A stretch of DNA of 64,000 nucleotides from Natronococcus sp. CG52 (GTDB taxonomy: Archaea; Halobacteriota; Halobacteria; Halobacteriales; Natrialbaceae), in NCBI RefSeq assembly GCF_023913515.1, contig NZ_CP099391.1:2418001-2482000 (forward strand), written 5' to 3'. The translations under genes were made by a program, and so were the position numbers. This document shows, piece by piece, positions 51,815-59,870 of the stretch. Numbering within the stretch: position 1 is the stretch's first letter; every line of letters starts with the position of its first letter. Below the pieces are notes generated by a model. It was not told the DNA's origin. It worked only from the letters and a program-made list of their open reading frames with translations, and did no database searches.

Positions 51815-53506
51815 TCACTCGTCGCGGACGCGAACGTCGAGCACCGACGGGCCGGACTGCTCGAGTGTGCGCTCGAGTGCGGGGCCCAGAGCGTTGGGAT
51901 CGTCGACGCGTTCGGCGTGGGCACCGTGGCTTTTGGCGTTCGCGACGAAGTCGATCGGCGGATCGAAGTCCATCCCGTCGTACTCGTGGTCTTCCGCGTC
52001 GCCGCCGAACAGGCGGGTCGCGTTCTGTTTCAGTACCCGGTAGTTCCGGTTGTTAGGGATGACAATCGTGAGGTCGAGGTCGTACCGAACCGCGGTGTAG
52101 ATCGCCTGCGGGTAGTACAGGTACGAGCCGTCTCCGACGACGCCGACGACCGGACGCGAATCCGATGCCATCGTCATCGCGACCGCCGACCCGACCGTGG
52201 CGGGCGTGCCGTAGCCGAGTCCGCCGCTCTTGTTCGAGATCATCCCCTCGGATTCGAAGTTCCACTCGTTGCGGATGTAACGCGCCGTCGTGATAGCCTC
52301 GTTGACGAGATAGGCGTTCGGAGCGACCCGCTGTAGCTCCGCGATCAGTTCGCGTTTCGAGAGGACGTCGGCGTTGACGGACTCCTGGCCGCCGTCCTCG
52401 CGCTCGAGGCGGCGCTCTATTGTGGCGATCGCCCGCTCTCGTCTGGCCGCCGTCTCCGAGCCGAGTTCGTCCTCGACCGCCTCGGCGACAGCGTCCATCG
52501 TCTGCCCGACGTCGCCGAGCACCGCGACGTCCGCCGGGTGGTTCTTCCCCAGTTGCCAGGCGTCGTCGCTGAGATGGAGGAGGGTCGCATCCGGATCGAT
52601 CAGCGGCTGGTCCGGTTTAAGGTCGGGAATGTGCGTCGAACAGCCGACGAACGCGAGCGCGTCACCGTCCATCCACTCGGCGTACGATTCTGTCGAAGGG
52701 GCGACGGTGCCGACCCACTGGTCGTGGTCCGTCGGGAAGTTGACCTCGCCCATGAGGATCTCCCCGTGAACGCGCGCACCGCACGCCTCGGCTAGTCGAA
52801 CCGCGGCGTCGATCGCGTTGGTTCCGGCGCGGGCGACGCCGTCGCCGACGACCAACACCGGATCCTCCGCGTCGATCAGGCGGTCAGCCGCGCTGGCGAT
52901 CTGTCCGGCGTCACCGCCGCCGGCGTTCGGAATCGCGCCCAGCTGTTCGGGCTCGGCGGTCGTCTCGGCGGTCATCACGTCGACCGGCAGACCGAGGAAG
53001 ACGGGACCGGTTGGCGGCGTGAGCGCGATCCGAAACGCGCGCCGCAACATCGCCGGCAGCGCGTCGACGTGTTTCACTTCGGCGCTCCACTTGGTGAACT
53101 GCCGAGCCATCCGCTCTATGTCCCCGTGCAGGATCGGCTCCGTGTGTTGATGATCGGTCGAATGATTGCCGGCGGTGACGACAAGGGGAACGCCGGCGAA
53201 CATCGCCCCCTGGATGTTCGCCAGTCCGTGTGCGAGCCCCGGTGCGACGTGGAGGTTGACGACGCCGACGGGACAGGTGTCCGGCGGCCGGTAGCTGTCG
53301 TGGCGGAGCGTGCCCGCGTAGCCGGCGGCCGCTCCGACCGCGACGTCCTCGTGAAGCCCGAGGACATAATCGAGTTGACTCCCACTGAGTGCGTTCATGA
53401 CGGGCAACTCCGTCGTCCCCGGATTCCCGAATACGTGCTCTACACCGTACTCGAGAAGCGTCTCTACGAACAGATCCGCGCCGGTACGTGCCGCTCTCTC
53501 GGACAT
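51815..53506 (-). CDS. Thiamine diphosphate-dependent enzyme (acetolactate synthase / benzoylformate decarboxylase type)
   Basis: A 563-aa protein. The N-terminal PYR domain has the catalytic Glu in GLHEDVAVGAAAGYA, the middle domain a plain NAD-like fold, and the C-terminal PP domain the ThDP motif GDGSYLYYPQAIYTAVRYDL ending in NN. It is more like benzoylformate decarboxylase or oxalyl/phenylpyruvate-type decarboxylases than biosynthetic acetolactate synthase (FGNPGTTELPVMNAL start). It probably decarboxylates a 2-keto acid from the catabolic pathway of this region. Convergent with the M20 gene before it. Confidence 0.85.
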   Translation of the reverse strand: MSERAARTGADLFVETLLEYGVEHVFGNPGTTELPVMNALSGSQLDYVLGLHEDVAVGAAAGYAGTLRHDSYRPPDTCPVGVVNLHVAPGLAHGLANIQGAMFAGVPLVVTAGNHSTDHQHTEPILHGDIERMARQFTKWSAEVKHVDALPAMLRRAFRIALTPPTGPVFLGLPVDVMTAETTAEPEQLGAIPNAGGGDAGQIASAADRLIDAEDPVLVVGDGVARAGTNAIDAAVRLAEACGARVHGEILMGEVNFPTDHDQWVGTVAPSTESYAEWMDGDALAFVGCSTHIPDLKPDQPLIDPDATLLHLSDDAWQLGKNHPADVAVLGDVGQTMDAVAEAVEDELGSETAARRERAIATIERRLEREDGGQESVNADVLSKRELIAELQRVAPNAYLVNEAITTARYIRNEWNFESEGMISNKSGGLGYGTPATVGSAVAMTMASDSRPVVGVVGDGSYLYYPQAIYTAVRYDLDLTIVIPNNRNYRVLKQNATRLFGGDAEDHEYDGMDFDPPIDFVANAKSHGAHAERVDDPNALGPALERTLEQSGPSVLDVRVRDE

Positions 53507-53615
53507 ACCGTCACCCTACTGAAAGCGACCCAATAAGCATTTGGGATGTTGATTTCAGTTCAGAAAAAGACGCTCTCGTTGTCTTCAGTTTGAAGAGTGG
53601 CGTCGGTCGGCCGGA

Positions 53616-54782
53616 TTACGACTCCTCGAGCGGCCAGTACGTCTCGTGGTGGGAAACGGCCGCGTCGATCCACCTCGGGAGGTGGCCAGACGATTCGTCG
53701 ACCCACGCGAACGGGTCGTCAACACCGTATTCGGGGAGTTCGACCGCCGACCCGGTCGCGCCCTCGAGGACGCCGAGCGTGGCGAACGGGAGGTGGCTGA
53801 TCTGATAGCCGCCCTCCTGGACGATCGCGAGCCGACCGTCGCTCGCCTTGGCCGCGAGCGTCTGCGCCCGACGCCCCAACTCCCGGAATCCGCCGCGGGT
53901 CACGACGTTTCGGCCCAGCGGATCCGCCGTCCCGGGATCTTGTCCCGCACTCACCAGCACCAGATCCGGATCGTACGCTGTCACGACGGGTTTGACGAGG
54001 CGGTCGAAGACGTCCGCGTACCCCCGATCGCCGATGCCCAGCGGCGTCGGGACGTTGACGGTGTACCCCTCGCCCGCGCCGGTTCCGGTCTCCTCGAGCG
54101 AGCCCTCCTGGGGGTGGTACTGCGGGTCCCACGCGCCATGGTCGTGGTGGACGCTGACGTAGAGCACGTCGTCCCGGTCGTAAAAACACTCCTGCGTGCC
54201 GTTCCCGTGATGGACGTCCCAGTCGACGATGGCCACGCGCTCCGCTCCCGCTTCCAGCGCTGCCTCCGCGGCGATGGCGGCGTTGTTGAAAAAGCAGAAT
54301 CCGTCGGGCTGGCCGGGCTGTGCGTGGTGCCCGCTCGGTCGGGCGAGAGCGTAGGGAACCGCCTCGTCGTCGCTCAGCGCGGCCTCCGCGGCGGCGATAG
54401 CGGTCCCGGCGGCGTACCGCGCCGCGTCGTACGTCGCCTCGTTCGCCCCGGTCGTCGTTCCGTCGATCCGGCCGCCGCCGTCCGCGCTGAACTCCCGGAG
54501 CCAGTCGACGTACGATCCGTCGTGTACACGGAGAAGCGCCTCTCGACTGGCGGGCGACGCGGATTCGAACTGCGCCCGATCGCCGAACCCCGACTCGAGC
54601 ATCGCTTTGATGTTTTCCACGCGGGCCGGCTGATCCGGATGCGGTTCGTCAACCGCCAGGAAGGGCGCACTCGGGAGTTTGAACGACCCTGCCGGCGGCT
54701 CGTGTGCGATGGTCTTCCGGTGCCAGTAGACCGTCAGCGGCATCGTCTCCGCGCTCCCGTCGGCCGGTCTTGTGTCAGTCAT
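53616..54782 (-). CDS. HDAC-superfamily deacetylase (acetylpolyamine amidohydrolase-like)
   Basis: A 388-aa zinc enzyme from ATG at 54782. The His-His pair (RPSGHHAQPGQPDGFCFFNN), zinc ligands in VAIVDWDVHHGNGTQECFYD, the third Asp in VSAGQDPGTADPLG and the catalytic Tyr in QEGGY are all present. Bacterial and archaeal members remove acetyl groups from polyamines, acetylated amines or proteins; there is no sign of histone binding here. It overlaps the M20 gene upstream by eight bases (ATGACTGA). Coupling to an M20 deacylase and nearness to a PotABCD importer support a small acyl-amine substrate. Confidence 0.87.
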   Translation of the reverse strand: MTDTRPADGSAETMPLTVYWHRKTIAHEPPAGSFKLPSAPFLAVDEPHPDQPARVENIKAMLESGFGDRAQFESASPASREALLRVHDGSYVDWLREFSADGGGRIDGTTTGANEATYDAARYAAGTAIAAAEAALSDDEAVPYALARPSGHHAQPGQPDGFCFFNNAAIAAEAALEAGAERVAIVDWDVHHGNGTQECFYDRDDVLYVSVHHDHGAWDPQYHPQEGSLEETGTGAGEGYTVNVPTPLGIGDRGYADVFDRLVKPVVTAYDPDLVLVSAGQDPGTADPLGRNVVTRGGFRELGRRAQTLAAKASDGRLAIVQEGGYQISHLPFATLGVLEGATGSAVELPEYGVDDPFAWVDESSGHLPRWIDAAVSHHETYWPLEES

Positions 54783-56058
54783 CGGCTTCCTGATAATTGA
54801 CGATCGTGTGCGCGATCGTCGTCGCGGTCTCGAGCAGCGAGTCGACGGTCGTGTGTTCGTCGGCACCGTGGAGGTTGTGGCCGACCGGGCCGACCGACAC
54901 CGCGTCGACGTCGTAGTACCGCACGAAGAACCGCTCGTCGAGGCCAGCGTTGCCGCCGACGAACTGCCCGGCGGCTCCCGTCACCGCCTCGGCGTTCGAC
55001 TTCGCGACCCGTACAATCTTCGAGTCCGTCGCTGTTTCGTGGGGCGCGGCCTGCCAGCCGAACCACTCGATGGTCGGCGGATTCGCCGCGAGCCACTCGT
55101 CGTCCTCGGCGACGGCCGCGATGGTCTCATCGATCTGCGTTCGGACCTCGGCGCGACTCTCGCCCGGCGGCCAGCCGACCCGCCCCTGCAGGACCGCCTC
55201 GCTCGGGACGGTCGAGGGCCAGTCGCCCGCCTCGATCGTCCCCAAGTTGAGGTTCGTGACGTTACCCTCGAGTTTCGGATCGGCAGCGTGAGCGGGCGGA
55301 TACTCGATCCGCTCTTTCCGCTCGGCGTCGAGCTCCTCGAGCGCTGCGTACAGTTTCGCCGCCTTCCCGATCGCATTGACGCCCTCGTGACCCCACGCCG
55401 CGTGGACGCTCTTGCCGGGGACCTCGATTCGAAAGTACATCACGCCGGCGCTGGCCACGCCGATGTTCGGCACGTCGAACGGTTCGGCGATGACCGCGGC
55501 GTCCGGGACGTACCCCCGCTCGAGCGCGGAGAGCGCCCCGCCGACGCCGCCGTCCTCCTCCTCGATCGTGCTCTGGAAGAGGAGGTCGCCGCCGAGTTCG
55601 ACTCCCTCCTCGAGAAGCGCCTCGATCGCGATCAGCACGGCTGCGAGTCCGCCTTTCATGTCCGCGACGCCGCGGCCGTACAGCGTGTCGTCCTCCCTCG
55701 TCATCGACCAGGGGTCGCGGTCCCACTCGGATTCGGTCACGTCGACGACGTCGATGTGGCCGCCGACCGTGAGGGTCGGCCCGTCGCCACCCTCGATGCG
55801 CGCGGCGACGTTCGGCCGGCCCTCGTAGCCGACGTCCGCGAACGAGGAGGTCTCGAAAAAGCCATCGTGGCCGCGGAGAGCCTCGTCGTCGGGTTCCCAG
55901 ACGTCCGGCTCGAGCCCGAGGGTCTCGAGTGCGTCAACGATGACCTCCTGACCCGGCCCCTCGTTCCCGGTGACGGTTTTCGTCTCGACGAGCGCCGAGA
56001 CGAGTTCGAGCAGTCGCTCCTCTCGCCGTTCGATCGCTTCCGTCAAGGCTGCCTTCAT
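54775..56058 (-). CDS. M20-family metallopeptidase/deacylase (ArgE/DapE type), copy 2
   Basis: A 427-aa enzyme from ATG at 56058 (MKAALTEAIERREERLLELV). The metal site is complete: GGHIDVVD, GRGVADMKGG, TIEEEDGGVGG, VIAEPFD and NLHGADE. Paralogous to copy 1, though with a different substrate pocket (HAAWGHEGVNAIGKAAKLYA). First gene of a two-gene operon with the deacetylase; both would cleave amide bonds. Confidence 0.9.
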   Translation of the reverse strand: MKAALTEAIERREERLLELVSALVETKTVTGNEGPGQEVIVDALETLGLEPDVWEPDDEALRGHDGFFETSSFADVGYEGRPNVAARIEGGDGPTLTVGGHIDVVDVTESEWDRDPWSMTREDDTLYGRGVADMKGGLAAVLIAIEALLEEGVELGGDLLFQSTIEEEDGGVGGALSALERGYVPDAAVIAEPFDVPNIGVASAGVMYFRIEVPGKSVHAAWGHEGVNAIGKAAKLYAALEELDAERKERIEYPPAHAADPKLEGNVTNLNLGTIEAGDWPSTVPSEAVLQGRVGWPPGESRAEVRTQIDETIAAVAEDDEWLAANPPTIEWFGWQAAPHETATDSKIVRVAKSNAEAVTGAAGQFVGGNAGLDERFFVRYYDVDAVSVGPVGHNLHGADEHTTVDSLLETATTIAHTIVNYQEADD

Positions 56059-56406
56059 GCTTGACGCCACCCGATCGGTCGGTCGTGTGGATGCGGTTCG
56101 ACGCTGCCAGCGCCGTTCGGATCGATACGGATCGGACGTGTCGTCGCTGTCGATATCATGAGCGTGTCGGGTTCTGAGAGAGCCGCGTGACGTGGCGTAC
56201 GGGTTCGGTGACGCCGTTCTCGCCGGCCTACGGCTCGTCCTATCCGATGGGCTCATTCGAGCGAGAGATTAAATAGCTTCCCGTGACCGCAGACTATTTT
56301 AGACAAACTCCGGAAATAGATGACATGGTTAGTTCGGATTCAATATCTTCTGGAAGAGTTGTACAGTACCGAAACACTTAGCAACCGCTCTGCGGTATTC
56401 CGTCGC
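56059..56406. other. Divergent regulatory region between M20 copy 2 and the carbamoylase gene
   Basis: 348 bases. AT-rich patches at 56266-56300 (TTAAATAGC, CTATTTTAGAC) and 56330-56395 are likely promoters. I see no gene. Confidence 0.4.
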
Positions 56407-57633
56407 ATGATATCTATCGACGAGGGTCGGTTTCGCGAGACGTTCGAACGATACGCCGACATCGGGCGGACCGAGAACGGGGGGATCCATCGTCTCGCGC
56501 TGACGGAAACCGACGGGCGCGTCCGCGATCAGTTCGTGAGCGACCTCGAGGCGCTCGGTCTCGATGTCAGGATCGACGAAGTCGGTAACATCTTCGGCCG
56601 CCGCGAGGGAACGGAGCCGGACGCAGCGCCGGTGGTCGTCGGCTCGCACCTGGATTCCCAGCCCTACGGCGGGCGATTCGATGGCCAACTCGGCGTCCTG
56701 ACCGCCCTCGAGACCGTGCGAACGTTCGTCGACGAGGGAGTCGACCACCGTCGCCCGATCGAGGTCGTAAACTGGACGAACGAGGAGGGGTCGCGGTTCA
56801 AACCGGCGCTGATGGGTAGCGGGACGTTCACCGGCGAGTTCGATGTCGACGAGACGCTCGAGCGGACGGACGACGACGGGACGAGCGTCGAGGAAGCGCT
56901 CGAGGAGATCGGCTACCGGGGCGAGGTGCCGTGTCGACCCGGCGAGGACGTCCACTCCTACCTCGAACTACACGTCGAACAGGGACCGGTCCTCGAAGAA
57001 CGCGATGTCGCCGTCGGCGTCGTCGAGGGCATCCTCGGGATGGTGTGGCTCGACGCGACGATCCGCGGCGAGGCCGATCACGCCGGCCCGTCACCGATGC
57101 ACACGAGACAGGACGCGCTCGTCGCCGCAACCGACGTGGTCCAGGCCGTGCGGCGGCTGTCGAACCGGATAGCCGACGACGTCGTCACGACCGTCGGCGA
57201 ACTGGACGTCTCGCCGAACTCGATCAACGTTATCCCCTCGACGGTCTCGTTTACCGTCGACGCCCGAAGCTACGACGACGACGTGGTCGCCGAACTCGCC
57301 GAGCGAATCGAACGGGAGATCGACCAGGCCTGTCGACGCGAGGGGACGACGTACGACCTCGAGGAGATCTGGCGGATCCCCCACACCGAGTTCTCGCCGA
57401 CCGTTCGGGATACCGCGTTCGAGGCGGCGTCGGCGACCGACACCTCGACCCGGGAGATGGTCGGCGGCGCGGGCCACGACGCCTCTTATCTCAACGACAT
57501 CACCGACGCCGGACTGCTGTTCGTCCCGAGCGTCGACGGGAAGACCCACAACGAAGCCGAGTACACCGAGTGGAGCGACGCCGTCGCGGGGGCGACTGTG
57601 TTCGCCGAAACGACCAGGAGACTCGCGCGATGA
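56407..57633 (+). CDS. M20 Zn-dependent hydrolase, hydantoinase/carbamoylase type
   Basis: A 408-aa enzyme from ATG 56407 (MISIDEGRFRETFERYADIG). Signatures of the N-carbamoyl amino acid amidohydrolase group are intact: GSHLDSQPYGGRFDGQLGVL, WTNEEGSRFKP, ELHVEQGPVLEE, GEADHAGPSPM and GKTHNEAEYT. It would hydrolyse N-carbamoyl or ureido groups, as in ring-opened hydantoin or purine breakdown, but no hydantoinase or allantoinase is nearby. Transcribed toward the right Lrp copy. Confidence 0.9.
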   Translation: MISIDEGRFRETFERYADIGRTENGGIHRLALTETDGRVRDQFVSDLEALGLDVRIDEVGNIFGRREGTEPDAAPVVVGSHLDSQPYGGRFDGQLGVLTALETVRTFVDEGVDHRRPIEVVNWTNEEGSRFKPALMGSGTFTGEFDVDETLERTDDDGTSVEEALEEIGYRGEVPCRPGEDVHSYLELHVEQGPVLEERDVAVGVVEGILGMVWLDATIRGEADHAGPSPMHTRQDALVAATDVVQAVRRLSNRIADDVVTTVGELDVSPNSINVIPSTVSFTVDARSYDDDVVAELAERIEREIDQACRREGTTYDLEEIWRIPHTEFSPTVRDTAFEAASATDTSTREMVGGAGHDASYLNDITDAGLLFVPSVDGKTHNEAEYTEWSDAVAGATVFAETTRRLAR

Positions 57634-57715
57634 CCGACCTCAAGTACCGGTCTCGGGTTGGCCGAATCAGTTCCGATCCCCACGGAACGATCAGAGATAT
57701 GCCCTTTCCATCCAA

Positions 57716-58240
57716 ATGACCGCCGACATCGACGAGCGAGACGTCGAAATCCTGCTCGCGATCGCCGAAGAGAAGACCCGGAGTACCGAAACGATCCACG
57801 AGGTCACCGGAATTCCGAAGTCGACGGTCCACTACCGGATCAAATCCCTCGAGGAAGCGGACGTAATCACGAACGACCTGCTCGAACTGGACCTGGCGAA
57901 GATCGGGCTCGAACTGACGGTCATCTCGGAGGTCTGGGCCGAGTTCGACGAAGGCTACCACGACGAGGTCGGACGGAAACTGAGCGACATCGAGGGCGTC
58001 AACCAGGTCTTTTTTACGATGGGGGATACGGATTTCGTCGCCATCGCGCGGCTCTCTTCACGGGACACGGTCGTCGACCTCGTCGAGAAGTACGAAACCA
58101 TCGACGAAATTCAGCGAACAAGTTCGAAGTTCGTCATCACGACGATCAAAGAACACAGCGGCATCGGCCTCCTGAGCAACTACGAGGAAGCGACGTTGCT
58201 CGAGGCACACGACCTGGACGAGGACGCGTCGAGCGAGTGA
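57716..58240 (+). CDS. Lrp/AsnC-family transcriptional regulator (right copy)
   Basis: A 174-aa regulator with the same layout as the left copy: winged helix (GIPKSTVHYRIKSLEEADVI), then a RAM domain (DIEGVNQVFFTMGDTDFVAI) and a C-terminal stretch (TSSKFVITTIKEH). About two thirds of positions match the 43.6-kb copy by eye. It follows the carbamoylase gene by 82 bases in the same direction and probably governs the intervening catabolic genes. Confidence 0.9.
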   Translation: MTADIDERDVEILLAIAEEKTRSTETIHEVTGIPKSTVHYRIKSLEEADVITNDLLELDLAKIGLELTVISEVWAEFDEGYHDEVGRKLSDIEGVNQVFFTMGDTDFVAIARLSSRDTVVDLVEKYETIDEIQRTSSKFVITTIKEHSGIGLLSNYEEATLLEAHDLDEDASSE

Positions 58241-58264
58241 CGCCGGTCACGGCTGGCGAGTCTG

Positions 58265-58343
58265 GACGGGGTGGGGTGACATCCTCCCCGCCGTGAACGG
58301 CGGGGCTTCCCACAACAGTGGGATTCCGGCTGTGCCGTAGGTT
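58265..58343 (-). ncRNA. Candidate omega/re RNA at the tnpB 3' end
   Basis: In IS200/IS605 elements the transcript reading through the tnpB 3' end into the right-end hairpins becomes the guide RNA scaffold. Here the two strong hairpins at 58286-58323 follow the tnpB stop (58344) in the expected place. The guide segment would be the flanking 15-20 bases to the left of about 58265, that is the spacer after the Lrp gene. The exact 3' boundary was not determined. Confidence 0.5.
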
Positions 58344-59576
58344 TCAGTCCTGGTAAGCCGCGAGCGTCATCTGCGAGGATTTCTCGCTCGTCTCGCGGTG
58401 GACTGTGGCGCTGTCACTGGCGCTCCCATTCCGTGGCGAGTCATCGCGTTCCGGTTCCCAAGGAACGCTCTCTCCCCACGGATCTACGCGACCGGCGATG
58501 TTCGCCGCCGCGTTGATATCTGCTTGGAACTCCGTTACGTGGCAGTCGTCGTTGGTACACTTGAACTCCGCTTGCGACCCACGAGATCCGATGTGACCGC
58601 AGGCGTGGCACGTTTGGGATGTGTAGCGCGGGTTCACGCACTCGACCGGAATGCCGGCCTCGGTGGCCTTGTCTTCGATACGGCCCTGAAGCCGTGCGAA
58701 GGCCCACGCGTGGAGCCGTCGGTTCATGTACTTGCCGTAGTCCAAGTTCTCACGGATGTACGACAGGTCCTCGAGTACGATCACCGGATCCTCAAAGGAC
58801 TTGGCGTACTCGACGGCTTCTCGAGACGCCTTCTCGACGATATCCGTGAGTAAATTCTGGTAGTGGTCGAAACGTTCGTCGATCCGCCACTCGGCGGCAT
58901 CCCGTTCTTGCAGGCGCTGGAGTGTCGTGAACATCTCCTTGCGGAGGTGTCGCGCCCGACTGCCGCTTTCGAGCATCGGCTTCGTCGGCGTGTTGCGCTT
59001 GAGGGCACAGCCCGTAATCAACGCGGATTCGCCGATATCGAACCCGATGAACGTCTCGTCACCATCCCTCTCGGATTCTTCGACCGAGTACGTGACGGTG
59101 ACGTGTAACACCCAATTACTCCGGTTCTGCTGAAGTCGGATCTGCCCGGCCTTGGCATCCTCGTTGAGGAGGTCATGCCAGAGGTCTTCTTGTTCCGGAT
59201 TGATCCGAAGCGGAATCCAGAAGTTCGTTCCACGGCCGGGTTGCGGGACGTTCCAACAAATCTCGTGGTGACGAGATTCCTCACGATCGAACTTCGCAGC
59301 TTGGTTCGTAAGGCGGAGCGGGTGTTCGTCGTCCAACTTGCGGGCGTTGTACGTCGTTCGAAGCTTCTTAACGTAGCTACACAGCGCAGCCTTCGCCTGA
59401 TACGGAAGATCGTATGGAGTAACGATATTGCTGACTCCACCAAGCGTATCCGCACCAGAGTCGAATGCCTCGTGCAACGCCTCGCAGTAGGTGGAGAGGA
59501 GACGCTGGAGGCGAACCTCTTTGCCCTGTGTCGGTGGAGCAAATGTCGCCTCGAGTGTCTTCGCCTCCTCAACCAT
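58344..59576 (-). CDS. tnpB: TnpB, RNA-guided nuclease of an IS1341-type element
   Basis: A 410-aa protein. A helical N-terminal half is followed by a split RuvC domain with the catalytic Asp180 (IGFDIGES), Glu269 (VLEDLS) and Asp353 (QADINAA), and a zinc ribbon Cys323/Cys326/Cys340/Cys345. All key residues are intact, so it should be an active RNA-guided nuclease that retains or homes the element. The C-terminal 45 residues (PWEPERDDSPRNG and on) are a polar tail. Its start codon touches a 7-bp palindrome that likely controls it together with the divergent small gene. Confidence 0.93.
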   Translation of the reverse strand: MVEEAKTLEATFAPPTQGKEVRLQRLLSTYCEALHEAFDSGADTLGGVSNIVTPYDLPYQAKAALCSYVKKLRTTYNARKLDDEHPLRLTNQAAKFDREESRHHEICWNVPQPGRGTNFWIPLRINPEQEDLWHDLLNEDAKAGQIRLQQNRSNWVLHVTVTYSVEESERDGDETFIGFDIGESALITGCALKRNTPTKPMLESGSRARHLRKEMFTTLQRLQERDAAEWRIDERFDHYQNLLTDIVEKASREAVEYAKSFEDPVIVLEDLSYIRENLDYGKYMNRRLHAWAFARLQGRIEDKATEAGIPVECVNPRYTSQTCHACGHIGSRGSQAEFKCTNDDCHVTEFQADINAAANIAGRVDPWGESVPWEPERDDSPRNGSASDSATVHRETSEKSSQMTLAAYQD

Positions 59577-59591
59577 GTGTATTTATACACA
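59576..59591. promoter_or_regulatory. Palindromic operator candidate at the tnpB start codon
   Basis: TGTGTAT-TT-ATACACA is a perfect 7-bp inverted repeat that begins at the first base of the tnpB start codon. A TATA-like TTATACA (59602-59608) lies about 25 bases from both the tnpB ATG and the divergent gene's ATG at 59632, so both could be leaderless and share one promoter zone. The palindrome would cover the tnpB transcription start. Confidence 0.6.
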
Positions 59592-59631
59592 CCCGCCACA
59601 CTTATACATTTTAGGGTTGTATCGTAGCGTG

Positions 59632-59757
59632 ATGGAACGCAAGCAGATAACGATCCGAGAGGATCAGGTCGAATGGATCGACGAGAACCACATCAACCTA
59701 TCCAGCCTCGTGAGAGGCTGTATCGACGAACGGATGGAATCCGACTCAGCCGATTAA
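59632..59757 (+). CDS. 41-aa ribbon-helix-helix-like protein divergent from tnpB
   Basis: MERKQITIREDQVEWIDENH starts a strand-turn-helix pattern (QITIRE as the DNA-contacting strand, then two helices VEWIDENH and LSSLVRGCIDERM), matching the CopG/Arc ribbon-helix-helix fold in minimal form. It is inside the element and reads away from tnpB with 55 bases between the starts. It probably binds the palindrome there and represses tnpB or itself. Known family members from haloarchaeal elements are usually left unannotated because of size. Confidence 0.65.
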   Translation: MERKQITIREDQVEWIDENHINLSSLVRGCIDERMESDSAD

Positions 59758-59870
59758 CGGCAACTACGTAGTCGAGTGACGCGATTCACGCCCGCCCTAA
59801 AGGGCAGGATTCTCTCGCTGTTTGAAGATAGGACGATCTGCGTCAGTCGCGCGGTTCGGTGACGACAGCC

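Larger units (their letters stand above)
58265..59815. mobile_element. tnpB-only IS200/IS605 (IS1341-type) element
   Basis: Limits are approximate. The tnpB-distal end carries a hairpin CCCCGCCG-TGAA-CGGCGGGG (58286-58305) and a second one TCCCAC-AACA-GTGGGA (58308-58323). The other end has GCCCT-AA-AGGGC (59794-59805) followed by AGGATTCTCTCG. Such subterminal hairpins, not terminal inverted repeats, mark this family. It has no tnpA and so depends on a Y1 transposase elsewhere. It sits in the gap between the right Lrp copy and the CoA-transferase gene, so no gene appears broken. Confidence 0.8.
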
